Shown here piece after piece: positions 36,032 through 44,798 of a stretch of 64,000 bases of DNA. Made by a program: the position numbers and the translations under genes. The notes under the pieces were generated by a model. That model did not search any database, was not told the DNA's origin, and saw only the letters and a program-made list of their open reading frames with translations. The stretch is from Anaerotignum propionicum (GTDB taxonomy: Bacteria; Bacillota; Clostridia; Lachnospirales; Anaerotignaceae). The first letter of the stretch is position 1. Each line of letters starts with the position of its first letter. The DNA is taken from NCBI RefSeq assembly GCF_024461735.1, contig NZ_JANGAD010000009.1:62001-126000 (forward strand), in the 5' to 3' direction.

Positions 36032-36348
36032 GTGAATTTATGAAAATGTTGCTAGAGATTGCTTTGGCGATTTTAGCACTTGGCATATGTGTCATTTTTA
36101 TCAGGGCGATTATAGGGCCAAGATTTACAGATCGTATTGTGGCAATTAATATGATTGGTACTATGACCACAGCAATAATCTGCATTCTTTCAGTCTATTT
36201 AAAAGAGATTTGTTTAATTGATGTTTCATTGGTTTATACATTATTAAGCTTTCTTGCGGTGGTAATTATTTGCCATGTTGTGTCCCTGCATCATAAAGGT
36301 AGAGAGCTGTTTTTGAAAAGGATGGAAACGGAGGCAGAAGAAAAATGA
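36028..36348 (+). CDS. mnhF: Mrp/Mnh antiporter subunit F
   Basis: A 106-residue protein with three membrane helices, of the MrpF/PhaF family. It contains FIRAIIGPRFTDRIVAINMIGTM, where the GP-x-x-x-DR motif is the family signature, and DVSLVYTLLSFLAVVIICH. It is a small subunit of the membrane arm. It overlaps the genes on both sides by 4 nt. Confidence 0.92.
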   Translation: MSEFMKMLLEIALAILALGICVIFIRAIIGPRFTDRIVAINMIGTMTTAIICILSVYLKEICLIDVSLVYTLLSFLAVVIICHVVSLHHKGRELFLKRMETEAEEK

Positions 36349-36650
36349 GAGAAATATTGGCTGCGATTTTTATCATTGCAGGTCTTATTGTATTTTTGTT
36401 ATCTGTGATTGGAGTTTTTCGTTTTAAATATGTTCTAAACAGAATCCATGCGGCAGCATTGGGGGATACTTTAGGGCTGGTTCTAATTGTAATTGGCGTT
36501 ATGATTATGACCCTTAATTTTTTCGCTATTGCAAAGCTGTTTTTAATAATCTTGTTTTTTTGGCTTTCTAGTCCTATTGCGACCCATAGTATTGCCAAGG
36601 TTGAAGTCTTAACAAATAGGAATTATGAAGAAAGGGTGCATGAAAAATGA
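36345..36650 (+). CDS. mnhG: Mrp/Mnh antiporter subunit G
   Basis: A 101-residue MnhG-family subunit with three membrane helices and the conserved VIGVFRFKYVLNRIHAAALGDTLGLVLIVIG and LSSPIATHSIAK segments. Within Mrp complexes it packs against the E and F subunits. Four-nucleotide overlaps on both sides indicate translational coupling. Confidence 0.92.
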   Translation: MREILAAIFIIAGLIVFLLSVIGVFRFKYVLNRIHAAALGDTLGLVLIVIGVMIMTLNFFAIAKLFLIILFFWLSSPIATHSIAKVEVLTNRNYEERVHEK

Positions 36651-36901
36651 GTACGGAAATCCAGATTATTTTGCTGGCATTTTTAGTTGCCTGTGCTTTG
36701 GGTGTTTCTCTTACAAAAAATCTGTTCATAGCAGTTATCATTTTTATGGGCTATAGCTCTATTATGGCAGTTATCTGGTTGTTTTTGGAGTCTCCTGATC
36801 TTGCTATTACGGAGGCTGCGGTCGGCGCAGGTGTAGACAGTGTTTTATTCTTCCTCACACTGAAGAAAGTTCATATTCTCAAAGGTACGCGTGAGGGTTG
36901 A
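36647..36901 (+). CDS. DUF4040/MbhD-like antiporter subunit (MrpA C-terminal module)
   Basis: An 84-residue protein with about three helices matching the DUF4040/MbhD domain: LAFLVACALGVSLTKNLFIAVIIFMGYSSIMAVIWLFLESPDLAITEAAVGAGVDSVLFFLTL. In classical Mrp systems this module is fused to the C-terminal part of MrpA; here it is a separate gene, as in the archaeal-type Mbh/Mrp arrangement. It resembles NuoJ, and the conserved PDLAITEA(A/S)VGAG carries the buried Asp and Glu. It overlaps mnhG by 4 nt. Confidence 0.88.
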   Translation: MSTEIQIILLAFLVACALGVSLTKNLFIAVIIFMGYSSIMAVIWLFLESPDLAITEAAVGAGVDSVLFFLTLKKVHILKGTREG

Positions 36902-36902
36902 T

Positions 36903-37808
36903 ATGAAAGACAAGAAATCATTTTGGGAGCATTTAAAGGCATGGGTGGATGGTGAGGAAGTCATCTTGAATGCGGATAAATATATTGCTACCAGAACTCC
37001 AAAGGAGAGTTTGAATTGGCACAAGTTTTTTTCAGTGCAAAATGTGAAAGAAAATAAAAGAAATTATGCTGTATTAAGTGTGGGGATTACCGCTCTTTTC
37101 ATTGGCATTATGCTATCCGTTGTAGATGCTTTACCGGAATTTGGGAGTCCCTATAATCCTTCAAATAATGAAGTAATGGTGCGTTATCTGGAAAAAGGGA
37201 TTGAAGAAACAGGGGCAGTGAATTTTGTTGCCGGTATGATTTTAGACTACCGTGCCTTTGATACCTTTGGAGAAGCAAATGTGTTATTTTTGGCAGTTAT
37301 GTGTGTTGTGCTTCTGTTAAAAAAAGATAAAAAGAATTATTCCGCCAAAGAAGAGCAGGAAAATCAAGAGGATGATTTTTTCGATACCAATGAAAAACGT
37401 CCCATCTTACAGATTGGTGCAAAAATGTTGGCACCCATGGTTATTCTTTATGGAATTTATGTTGTTTTAAATGGACACCTTTCGCCTGGAGGCGGGTTTT
37501 CGGGCGGCTCCATTATCGGCGCAGGGTTGATTCTATATGCCTCTGCTTATGGACAGAAAAAGATGCAAACATTTTTCACATTCAAAACATTTACAAAAAT
37601 ATGTGCAGGTGGATTGCTGACATACTGTGCCTGTAAAAGTTATTCCTTCTTTACAGGGGCTAACCACGTGGGATATGAAATTCCCAAGGGAATACCCGGA
37701 AATATTTTAAGTGCAGGCTTCATTTTGCCTTTAAATATTTGTGTTGGATTAATTGTTGCATGTACTATGTATGGATTTTATGCATTGTTTACTAAAGGAG
37801 ATATCTAA
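36903..37808 (+). CDS. MbhE-MnhB fusion-type antiporter subunit
   Basis: About 301 residues. After a soluble start, a membrane helix near residue 60 is followed by an MbhE-like segment (GAVNFVAGMILDYRAFDTFGEANVLFLAVM). A charged linker leads to a full MnhB domain with MVILYGIYVVLNGHLSPGGGFSGGSIIGAGLIL, the hallmark of MrpB. It thus joins the last MrpA module to MrpB. The ATG at 36903 follows GAGGG; a GTG at 36891 lies upstream of that site. It begins one base after the DUF4040 gene ends. Confidence 0.88.
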   Translation: MKDKKSFWEHLKAWVDGEEVILNADKYIATRTPKESLNWHKFFSVQNVKENKRNYAVLSVGITALFIGIMLSVVDALPEFGSPYNPSNNEVMVRYLEKGIEETGAVNFVAGMILDYRAFDTFGEANVLFLAVMCVVLLLKKDKKNYSAKEEQENQEDDFFDTNEKRPILQIGAKMLAPMVILYGIYVVLNGHLSPGGGFSGGSIIGAGLILYASAYGQKKMQTFFTFKTFTKICAGGLLTYCACKSYSFFTGANHVGYEIPKGIPGNILSAGFILPLNICVGLIVACTMYGFYALFTKGDI

Positions 37809-37810
37809 CT

Positions 37811-38185
37811 ATGAATCATCTGGAAACAAATTTTTACGAGGCAGTTTCCGTCATCCTTTTTGGGATTGGCTTTATGAATCTGCTGCTGCAAAATAACTTG
37901 ATCAAGAAATTCATTGGCTTAAATATCATGGATACGGCGGTATATTTGTTTTTAGCAGCGCAAGGATATATTTTTGGCAGGGTTGCACCTATTTTGACCG
38001 ATGGAGTTATAGATGCTTCTTACTATGTAAATCCTATTCCGGCAGGTTTGGTTTTGACAGGTATTGTTGTTTCTGTTAGTATTACTGCCTTTTCTCTGGC
38101 TTTGGTTCAGCGACTTTATAAACATTATGGTTCGCTGAATATGGATGAAATCATGAGATTATCCAGAGAGGAGGAAGGGGAATGA
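37811..38185 (+). CDS. mnhC: Mrp/Mnh antiporter subunit C (NuoK-like)
   Basis: A 124-residue NuoK/MrpC-family subunit with three membrane helices. The family pattern is visible in the ILFGIGFMNLLLQNNLIKKFIGLNIMDTAVYLFLAA start and in DPIPAGLVLTGIVVSVS-like sequence (here NPIPAGLVLTGIVVSVSITAFSLAL). It sits between the MnhB-type subunit and the first antiporter-like subunit, the normal order. It overlaps the next gene by 4 nt. Confidence 0.92.
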   Translation: MNHLETNFYEAVSVILFGIGFMNLLLQNNLIKKFIGLNIMDTAVYLFLAAQGYIFGRVAPILTDGVIDASYYVNPIPAGLVLTGIVVSVSITAFSLALVQRLYKHYGSLNMDEIMRLSREEEGE

Positions 38186-39690
38186 TGGAGCATATAAATT
38201 GGATACATAATATACCCTTTTTCAGCATATTTTTGGCTATGCTTAGCGGAATTTTGACAGCATTGGTGAAAAACGGAAAGACTGCTTATAAAATACATAT
38301 GGGAATGGTTCTGGTGGTTTGTATTATGTCTGGACTTTTGCTGGTAAGTCTATCGGCAAAGAATGAGATGTTTACATTTATGATGGGCCACTTTCCTGCA
38401 CCTTGGGGTAATGAATTACGGGCAGGCCCTCTGGAAGCATTGATGGCCACTACTTTTAGTGTTGTTATGCTTCTAACAGTAAGCGGAGGTTCTCAATTTA
38501 TTTTTAAGGATGTTGTGGAAGAAAAGCAGTCGTTGTATTTTATCATGTTAAATGCATTGTTTGGAGCCATGCTTGCACTGGTTTATACAAACGATATTTT
38601 TACGGCGTATGTGTTTATTGAGATTAATACAATCGCTTCCTGCGCATTAATTATGGCCAAGGGGACGCCTCAGTCTATGGTTGGCACAACCCACTACTTA
38701 GTTATCAGCCTTTTGGGATCAGGCTTGTTCCTTTTGGGTGTTTGTATTTTGTATAGCATTACAGGTCATCTTTTGTTTCCACAAATGCAGGAAGGTATTT
38801 TAGAATTAATAAAGACGGAAGCATACAGAATGCCTCTTTTGGTTGTAACCGGATTTATGTTTATTGGCATTGCAATAAAAAGTGCACTATTTCCGTTCCA
38901 TTCCATGTTGCCAGGGGCATATCAAGCGGCAATTCCTACCTCCAGCGGTATTTTGTCAGGATTGGTGCTAAAAAGCTATATCATTTTGGGAATAAAACTA
39001 ATTTACTGTGTTTTCTCAGCCCAAGTTATGCACACCTTGAAGATTACTGAGGTTCTGTTTGCTTTTGGTTTAGCAGGAATGGTAATGGGCTCTGTTTATG
39101 CTATGAAAGAACGTAAAATGAAGCGTATGCTGGCATATTCCTCTGTTGCCCAAATTGGATATATCTATATGGGTATTGGTATGGCTTCCCCTGTTGGTAT
39201 GACAGCGGCTTGCTTCCATATTCTTGCCCATGCAGTAACAAAAACCCTATTATTTATCTGCTGTGGCAGTTTCGTTGAGGATAGCGATGGCAAAGAAAAG
39301 ATATATCATATGAGAGGAGTAGCATTGCGTAACCCTTTGGCGGGTATTGGGTATACTATTGGTGCATTGTCTATGATTGGTATTCCTCTTTTGGCAGGTT
39401 TTATTTCAAAGATATATTTTGCCACTGCGTCCGTATACTCGTCGGGCAAAATGGCTGCGGTTTTAATTGTTCTAGGTGTTAGTATGGTATTAAATGCGTT
39501 ATATTTCTTGCCATCTGTTATTGCAATCTGGACTCCTGTAAAAGGAGAGGAAAAGAAACCTGCTGTTACAAATTCACCTGCTTTTGCTACTTCTATTGTT
39601 GGGTTTATCATTTTAAATTTAATTTTAGGCATTTGCTATCGCCCAATAACCCACATTATACAAACGAGCATTGAATTGTTAGCACAGTAA
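38182..39690 (+). CDS. Mrp/Mnh antiporter-like subunit 1 (NuoL/M/N family)
   Basis: A 502-residue Proton_antipo_M protein with about 14 membrane helices. Residues expected for proton translocation are present: a helix-5 Glu in FTAYVFIEINTIAS, a helix-7 Lys in IAIKSALFPFHSMLPGAY, a helix-8 Lys in LSGLVLKSY and a helix-12 Lys in GFISKIYF. It starts at adjacent ATG codons (38182 or 38185). Placement after MnhC suggests it is the MrpD equivalent. Confidence 0.9.
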   Translation: MMEHINWIHNIPFFSIFLAMLSGILTALVKNGKTAYKIHMGMVLVVCIMSGLLLVSLSAKNEMFTFMMGHFPAPWGNELRAGPLEALMATTFSVVMLLTVSGGSQFIFKDVVEEKQSLYFIMLNALFGAMLALVYTNDIFTAYVFIEINTIASCALIMAKGTPQSMVGTTHYLVISLLGSGLFLLGVCILYSITGHLLFPQMQEGILELIKTEAYRMPLLVVTGFMFIGIAIKSALFPFHSMLPGAYQAAIPTSSGILSGLVLKSYIILGIKLIYCVFSAQVMHTLKITEVLFAFGLAGMVMGSVYAMKERKMKRMLAYSSVAQIGYIYMGIGMASPVGMTAACFHILAHAVTKTLLFICCGSFVEDSDGKEKIYHMRGVALRNPLAGIGYTIGALSMIGIPLLAGFISKIYFATASVYSSGKMAAVLIVLGVSMVLNALYFLPSVIAIWTPVKGEEKKPAVTNSPAFATSIVGFIILNLILGICYRPITHIIQTSIELLAQ

Positions 39691-39721
39691 TTGCAAAACG
39701 GTGAGAGGATGAGGTGATATA

Positions 39722-41188
39722 ATGTCTGGAGATACGATGCTGTTGCTTCCGGTAATTCTGCCGTTTTTCGCAGGAATAATAATCGGTTTTATAAAAGATG
39801 AAAAGCAACGAAATAGGATGGTTTTTGTAACAATTGCTGTGGAACTGGCATTGGTTGTTTATGTGGCAATGGTGGAAAGTTCCCTAACGGTATGGAACAT
39901 GACAAATAGGCTTTCTATTGCTTACCATATAGATGGAATTGCCAGATATTTTGCAGTTCTAATTTGTGTTATTTGGCTTTTGGCTGCTGTTTTCTCTATG
40001 GAATATATGAAGCATGAGCATAAGCCTGCACGTTTTTTTATGTTTTATGTAATGTCTTTAAGTGCTCTGGTCAGTCTATGTTTTTCAGCCAATATGATGA
40101 CACTGTATTTTTCTTACGAGCTCATGACACTGTTAACATTCCCTTTGGTTATACATACACAAGAACCCCAGGCAGTGCGGGCGGGTATGAAATATTTGGG
40201 ATATTCCATTTTTGGTGCAGGCCTTGGTCTTTTAGGTTTCTTCTTTCTAAATACGTATTGCTTTACAACGGAATTTGCACCCGGGGGAACCTTAAACATG
40301 GCTCTAATTGATGGGCATGAAAATCTTTTGGTTACGGTATTCTTTTTCATGACAGTTGGGTTTGGTTGCAAGGCAGGTATGTTTCCCCTTCATGCGTGGT
40401 TGCCCACTGCCCATCCTGTTGCGCCGTCACCTGCATCGGCAGTGCTTTCTGGTATCATAACAAAAGGCGGTGTAATTTGTATCATTCGTGTTACGTTTTA
40501 TCTGTTTGGTGCTGATTTTATCAGAGGTTCATGGGCACAAACGGCGTTGCTGGTTTTATCCTTAATTACGATTTTCATGGGTTCTATGCTGGCATATAAA
40601 GAAAAGCTTCTGAAAAAAAGGCTGGCATATTCTACGGTCAGTCAGGTCTCATATGTACTTTTTGGTTTGATGCTGCTTACACCTGTGGGCTTTACAGGAG
40701 CTTTGCTTCAGGTTGCTTTTCATGCAGTGGCAAAAAACATTCTGTTCCTTTGTGCCGGAGCAATCATTTACAAAAAAGGTTGTACCCTTGTGGAGGAGTT
40801 GCGGGGGATAGGAAAAGAAATGCCCATTGTGATGGGGTGCTTCACAATAGCCTCACTATCACTTGTGGGTATACCACCTATGGGTGGCTTTGTAAGCAAA
40901 TGGTTTTTGGCTCAAGGTGCTTTAGGATCTTCAATAGGCACCCTTGCAATCGTTGGCGTTACAATCTTAATGGTTAGTGCACTGCTAACCGCCGGATATT
41001 TGTTTTCCATAGTGTTGGATGGTTTTTTCCCAGGAAATAATTTTAACTATTCTGCCGTTCAAAAAAGAGAGCCGAATGATTTGATGATAATTCCTTTGTT
41101 AATACTATCAATAGCTGTTGTCTTTTTAGGTGTTTTTCCAAACTGTTTAGAAATGTTCATCAACAATATTAGCGGCGTAATTTTTTAG
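39722..41188 (+). CDS. Mrp/Mnh antiporter-like subunit 2 (NuoL/M/N family)
   Basis: A 488-residue paralogue with about 14 helices. Key charged residues are retained: Glu in LYFSYELMTLLTFPLVIH, Lys in GFGCKAGMFPLHAWLPTAHP, Lys in SGIITKGGVI and Lys in GGFVSKWFLAQG. It is closer to the next gene than to the first subunit. It begins 31 nt after subunit 1 with GAGGTGAT as ribosome site. Confidence 0.9.
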   Translation: MSGDTMLLLPVILPFFAGIIIGFIKDEKQRNRMVFVTIAVELALVVYVAMVESSLTVWNMTNRLSIAYHIDGIARYFAVLICVIWLLAAVFSMEYMKHEHKPARFFMFYVMSLSALVSLCFSANMMTLYFSYELMTLLTFPLVIHTQEPQAVRAGMKYLGYSIFGAGLGLLGFFFLNTYCFTTEFAPGGTLNMALIDGHENLLVTVFFFMTVGFGCKAGMFPLHAWLPTAHPVAPSPASAVLSGIITKGGVICIIRVTFYLFGADFIRGSWAQTALLVLSLITIFMGSMLAYKEKLLKKRLAYSTVSQVSYVLFGLMLLTPVGFTGALLQVAFHAVAKNILFLCAGAIIYKKGCTLVEELRGIGKEMPIVMGCFTIASLSLVGIPPMGGFVSKWFLAQGALGSSIGTLAIVGVTILMVSALLTAGYLFSIVLDGFFPGNNFNYSAVQKREPNDLMIIPLLILSIAVVFLGVFPNCLEMFINNISGVIF

Positions 41189-41205
41189 GAAAGGGTGGGA
41201 ACGTT

Positions 41206-42684
41206 ATGGATGAATTTGCAACGATCTTACCGGTGATCTTTCCGATCATAGCAGGTGTTGCGCTGCTGCCGGTAAAGTTTAATAGCAGAAAGCAAAGAGA
41301 AATATGGGTTTTCTCAATCACAATTCTGAATACAATTTTTGCTCTCTATGCAATTTATTTTGCGGATGGGGATGTAGTTACGTTAATTCGTTTTAGTGAA
41401 AAGCTTTCTTTAACAATGCACATTGACGGTTTGTCAAAGGTTTTTGGAACGATGGTTTCTATTTTATGGGTTATTACCACTGTGTACGCCTTTGAGTATA
41501 TGACCCATGAAGGGCGAGAGGATCAATTCTTTGCCTTTTTCACTATGACCTATGGTGTCGTTTTGGGTGTTGCTTTTTCAGGCAATTTCCTTACCATGTA
41601 TCTATTTTATGAATTTTTAACCTTAGCAACCCTTCCGCTGGTTATGCATGCCATGGATAATAAAGCTAGACATGCAGGGAAAACATACATTTTTTATATG
41701 ATGTTTGGTGCGGCGCTGGCATTTATTGGCTTCGTATTTTTATATTGCTATGGTGACGGACTGGAATTTACATATGGCGGGGTGCTAATACCCGAGATGA
41801 TTCAGGGGAACGAACAAACTTTGCAAATTGTATTCCTAGCGGCATTTTTTGGTTTTGGAGTTAAGGCGTCTATTCTACCATTTTATCGTTGGCTTCCCAA
41901 GGCCTCTGTTGCACCTACGCCGGTTACAGCTTTGCTCCATGCCGTTGCCGTTGTAAAATCAGGTATCTTTGCAATTGTGCGTTTGATATATTTTAGCTTT
42001 GGCACAGATTATCTGATTGGAAGCTGGGCACAAAATGTTATCTTAATTGCTACAGCGATTACCATTGTATTTGGTTCCACCCTTGCCTTAAGAATGCCTC
42101 ATATTAAAAGGCGTTTTGCCTATTCTACCATTTCTAATCTTTCTTACATTGTTTTTGGTGCGGCATTGATGACGCCGGCAGGACTGACAGCAGGGCTTTT
42201 GCATATGATTTATCATGCTGTAATTAAAATAACCCTATTCTTTACTGCTGGTGCAATCCTATACAAGACCCATAGGGAGTATTTGTATGAAATAGAAGGA
42301 TTCGGCAGGTTGATGCCTATCACCTTTTTGAGTATGGCACTGACAGGGATTAGTTTGGTGGGTGTGCCGCCTTTTGCAGGGTTTCACAGTAAGTGGGCCT
42401 TGGCAACTGCGGCAGTACAATCGGAAAACCCAATGGCTTATTTTGGTATTGTGGCGCTGATTATTTCTGAGGTTCTAACGGCGCTGTATATCCTTTATGT
42501 CCTTGTGCGTGCGTATTTTCCAAGAAAACGGGAATATCCGGCGGGATATTATGACCATGTTTCTGACCCCAATGCATATATGACGGTTCCCCTCATTATG
42601 CTGACAATTATTACGGTTTTAATTGGATTGTTTCCCTCGAACCTTCTTTCTGTATTAGAGAAGGTTGCGACAGGAATTATTTAA
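41206..42684 (+). CDS. Mrp/Mnh antiporter-like subunit 3 (NuoL/M/N family)
   Basis: A 492-residue paralogue. Charged residues: Glu in MYLFYEFLTLATLPLVMHAMD, Lys in GFGVKASILPFYRWLPKA, Lys in AVAVVKSGIF and Lys in AGFHSKWALATA. It shares the (L/F)TLATLPLV/LTLLTFPLV stretch with subunit 2, which suggests these two arose by a recent tandem duplication. The spacing of 17 nt to its neighbours fits one operon. AAAGGGTGGGAA serves as ribosome site. Confidence 0.9.
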   Translation: MDEFATILPVIFPIIAGVALLPVKFNSRKQREIWVFSITILNTIFALYAIYFADGDVVTLIRFSEKLSLTMHIDGLSKVFGTMVSILWVITTVYAFEYMTHEGREDQFFAFFTMTYGVVLGVAFSGNFLTMYLFYEFLTLATLPLVMHAMDNKARHAGKTYIFYMMFGAALAFIGFVFLYCYGDGLEFTYGGVLIPEMIQGNEQTLQIVFLAAFFGFGVKASILPFYRWLPKASVAPTPVTALLHAVAVVKSGIFAIVRLIYFSFGTDYLIGSWAQNVILIATAITIVFGSTLALRMPHIKRRFAYSTISNLSYIVFGAALMTPAGLTAGLLHMIYHAVIKITLFFTAGAILYKTHREYLYEIEGFGRLMPITFLSMALTGISLVGVPPFAGFHSKWALATAAVQSENPMAYFGIVALIISEVLTALYILYVLVRAYFPRKREYPAGYYDHVSDPNAYMTVPLIMLTIITVLIGLFPSNLLSVLEKVATGII

Positions 42685-42702
42685 GAAAGGAGGAAAACGG
42701 AT

Positions 42703-44661
42703 ATGCATCAGAATATACTTTTGCCTTTATTGGTTTTCTTCCCGATGGTGGCAGCAATTTTGGGTTATGCAGTTGGTAGGAAAAACAAGGAAGCAAGAAA
42801 TAATTGGGCTTGTTTTACTACTTTTCTGGTAATGGGTGGTACATTGCTGTTAATTGGAAAGCATGCCCGCTATTCTTTGCCTGAATTTTGTGGGCTGGGT
42901 CTAAGCTTTGAAGGGGATGGATTACGGGTTGTTTTAGCAGTGCTGACATCGTCCATCTGGTTTATTACCACGGTTTTTACCAAGGAATACTTTGCTCACT
43001 ATCATAACAGAAACAGATATTATTTCTTTATGCTGATGACACTAGGAGCGACATTGGGCATTTTCCTTTCCGCAGATTTATATACTACGTTTATTTTCTT
43101 TGAAATGATGTCCTTTACTTCTTTTGTTTTGGTGATTCATCAAGAAAGTGATGAAGTAATCAGGGCGGCACAAACCTATTTAGGGATTGCCATTATCGGC
43201 GGTTTAGTGACGCTTATGGGTCTGTTTATGATGTATCATATGGCAGGGACATTAAATATTGAGGCTCTGGCAAAGTTTATGGCTACGCAAGAGGACAAAA
43301 GCAAATTTTATATTGTAGGCGGTTTGATTTTATTTGGATTTGCCGCCAAGGCAGGTCTTTTTCCACTACACACATGGTTGCCTGAGGCATATCCAGCGGC
43401 ACCCACACCTGCTACCACTTTGCTATCATGTATTTTGTCAAAGGCTGGTATTTTTGGCGTATTGGTATTAAGCTGCAAAATTTTTCTCTTTGATGCAGGC
43501 TGGGGCAATTTTATTTTGATCCTTGGTGTGATTACAATGGTTACAGGGGCTATTTTGGCGGTTTTCTCTGTCAATTTAAAGAGAACATTAGCTTGTTCTT
43601 CTATGTCTCAAATTGGTTTTGTGACAATAGCCATTGGCATGCAAGGTCTACTGGGTTCTCATAATGCTTTGGCCGCAGGAGGAACCATTCTTCATATTGT
43701 GAACCATTCTTTATTGAAGTTGGTATTATTTCTCTCTGCTGGTGTTATCTACTTGAATTTAGGTAAGCTTAACCTCAATGAAATCAGAGGATGGGGAAAG
43801 GATAAACCTCTTTTGAAGTTTATTTTTCTTATGGGCGTGTTAGGGATTACGGGCATTCCTTTTTGGAATGGATATATCAGTAAAACCTTAATTCACGAAA
43901 GCATCGTGGAGTATATTGAGCTGTTGCATGAAGCAGGACAGTCTACGATTTATATGCAATCCGTTGAATGGATTTTCCTATTTTCAGGCGGATTAACGTT
44001 GGCATATATGACAAAAATCTTTGTTGCCATATTTGTTGAAACAAATCCTTATGCCAACACTTGTTATCCATCTAGAAAAGGGGATTATATAAGCAAAGTA
44101 TCCGCAGTTATTTTGACCCTATGTGCAGTTGCTTTACCCATTGTTGGCATTTTTCCTTATTTAACAGCAGATAAGATTGCCGATGCCAGTTATCATTTTA
44201 TGGGTGCCCATGCGCCGGAGCATGCAGTGCAATATTTTGCTTGGGTAAATGTAAAGGGAGCAGTAGTCTCTATTGCCATTGGTGGTTTGGTTTATTTGCT
44301 TTTTATTCGAAAAGTACTTATGGAGAGGGATCATAACGGAAATTTGGTTTATATTGACCGCTGGCCAAAGGGACTTAATTTGGAAGATAGAATTTATCGT
44401 CCCGTTTTATTAATAATTCTTCCTTTCATTGGTGCCTTTTTTGCCCGTATTGCAGGGTCTTTGACAGATGGCTTTGTCTCTATTTTGCGAATGGCCATTT
44501 TCAATGATGACAGTGGTAGAGTTGTTCCCCCTGAGGATCGGTATTTCTCTGCGTATACAGATGAAGAAACGGATAAAATTGTTTATGGTGAAGGCTTTGC
44601 AAAAAGCTTACTTATGATTGGCGTTGGTCTTGCTGTAGCAATGTTATATATCTTATTTTAG
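42703..44661 (+). CDS. Mrp/Mnh antiporter-like subunit 4, NuoL/MrpA-like
   Basis: At 652 residues it is the largest of the four paralogues. The antiporter core has Glu in TFIFFEMMSFTSFVLV, Lys in FAAKAGLFPLHTWLPEAYP, Lys in SCILSKAGIFG and Lys in NGYISKTLIHE. A C-terminal extension of about 150 residues adds further helices and a charged loop (DRWPKGLNLEDRIYRP), as in MrpA/NuoL-type subunits that clamp the complex. It is the last gene of the operon, preceded by AAAGGAGG. Confidence 0.9.
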   Translation: MHQNILLPLLVFFPMVAAILGYAVGRKNKEARNNWACFTTFLVMGGTLLLIGKHARYSLPEFCGLGLSFEGDGLRVVLAVLTSSIWFITTVFTKEYFAHYHNRNRYYFFMLMTLGATLGIFLSADLYTTFIFFEMMSFTSFVLVIHQESDEVIRAAQTYLGIAIIGGLVTLMGLFMMYHMAGTLNIEALAKFMATQEDKSKFYIVGGLILFGFAAKAGLFPLHTWLPEAYPAAPTPATTLLSCILSKAGIFGVLVLSCKIFLFDAGWGNFILILGVITMVTGAILAVFSVNLKRTLACSSMSQIGFVTIAIGMQGLLGSHNALAAGGTILHIVNHSLLKLVLFLSAGVIYLNLGKLNLNEIRGWGKDKPLLKFIFLMGVLGITGIPFWNGYISKTLIHESIVEYIELLHEAGQSTIYMQSVEWIFLFSGGLTLAYMTKIFVAIFVETNPYANTCYPSRKGDYISKVSAVILTLCAVALPIVGIFPYLTADKIADASYHFMGAHAPEHAVQYFAWVNVKGAVVSIAIGGLVYLLFIRKVLMERDHNGNLVYIDRWPKGLNLEDRIYRPVLLIILPFIGAFFARIAGSLTDGFVSILRMAIFNDDSGRVVPPEDRYFSAYTDEETDKIVYGEGFAKSLLMIGVGLAVAMLYILF

Positions 44662-44697
44662 AATTCTACTTTTATTTGAAATAAATGAACATACTTT

Positions 44698-44728
44698 AGG
44701 TCGTATCAAAAAATGATGCGACCTTTCT
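44698..44728 (+). terminator. Terminator of the Mrp/Mnh operon
   Basis: Stem AGGTCGTATC / GATGCGACCT with a 7-nt loop, followed by a short T-rich tract. Confidence 0.65.
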
Positions 44729-44732
44729 TAAT

Positions 44733-44761
44733 TTGACAGGTAGGATGAAATTGGTTAGAAT
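44733..44761 (+). promoter_or_regulatory. apbE promoter
   Basis: TTGACA, 17 nt spacer, TAGAAT, located 38 nt before the apbE start and just after the terminator stem. Confidence 0.6.
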
Positions 44762-44798
44762 ATAATAAGGACAAGTAGGGTGCAAGGAGAACTGATAA

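Noticed and set aside
36647..44661. Membrane-bound hydrogenase or complex I operon
   Set aside because: The large and small NiFe subunits, NuoB/C/D/I homologues and any Fe-S subunits are absent; only antiporter-type genes are present, so an Mrp/Mnh antiporter fits better.
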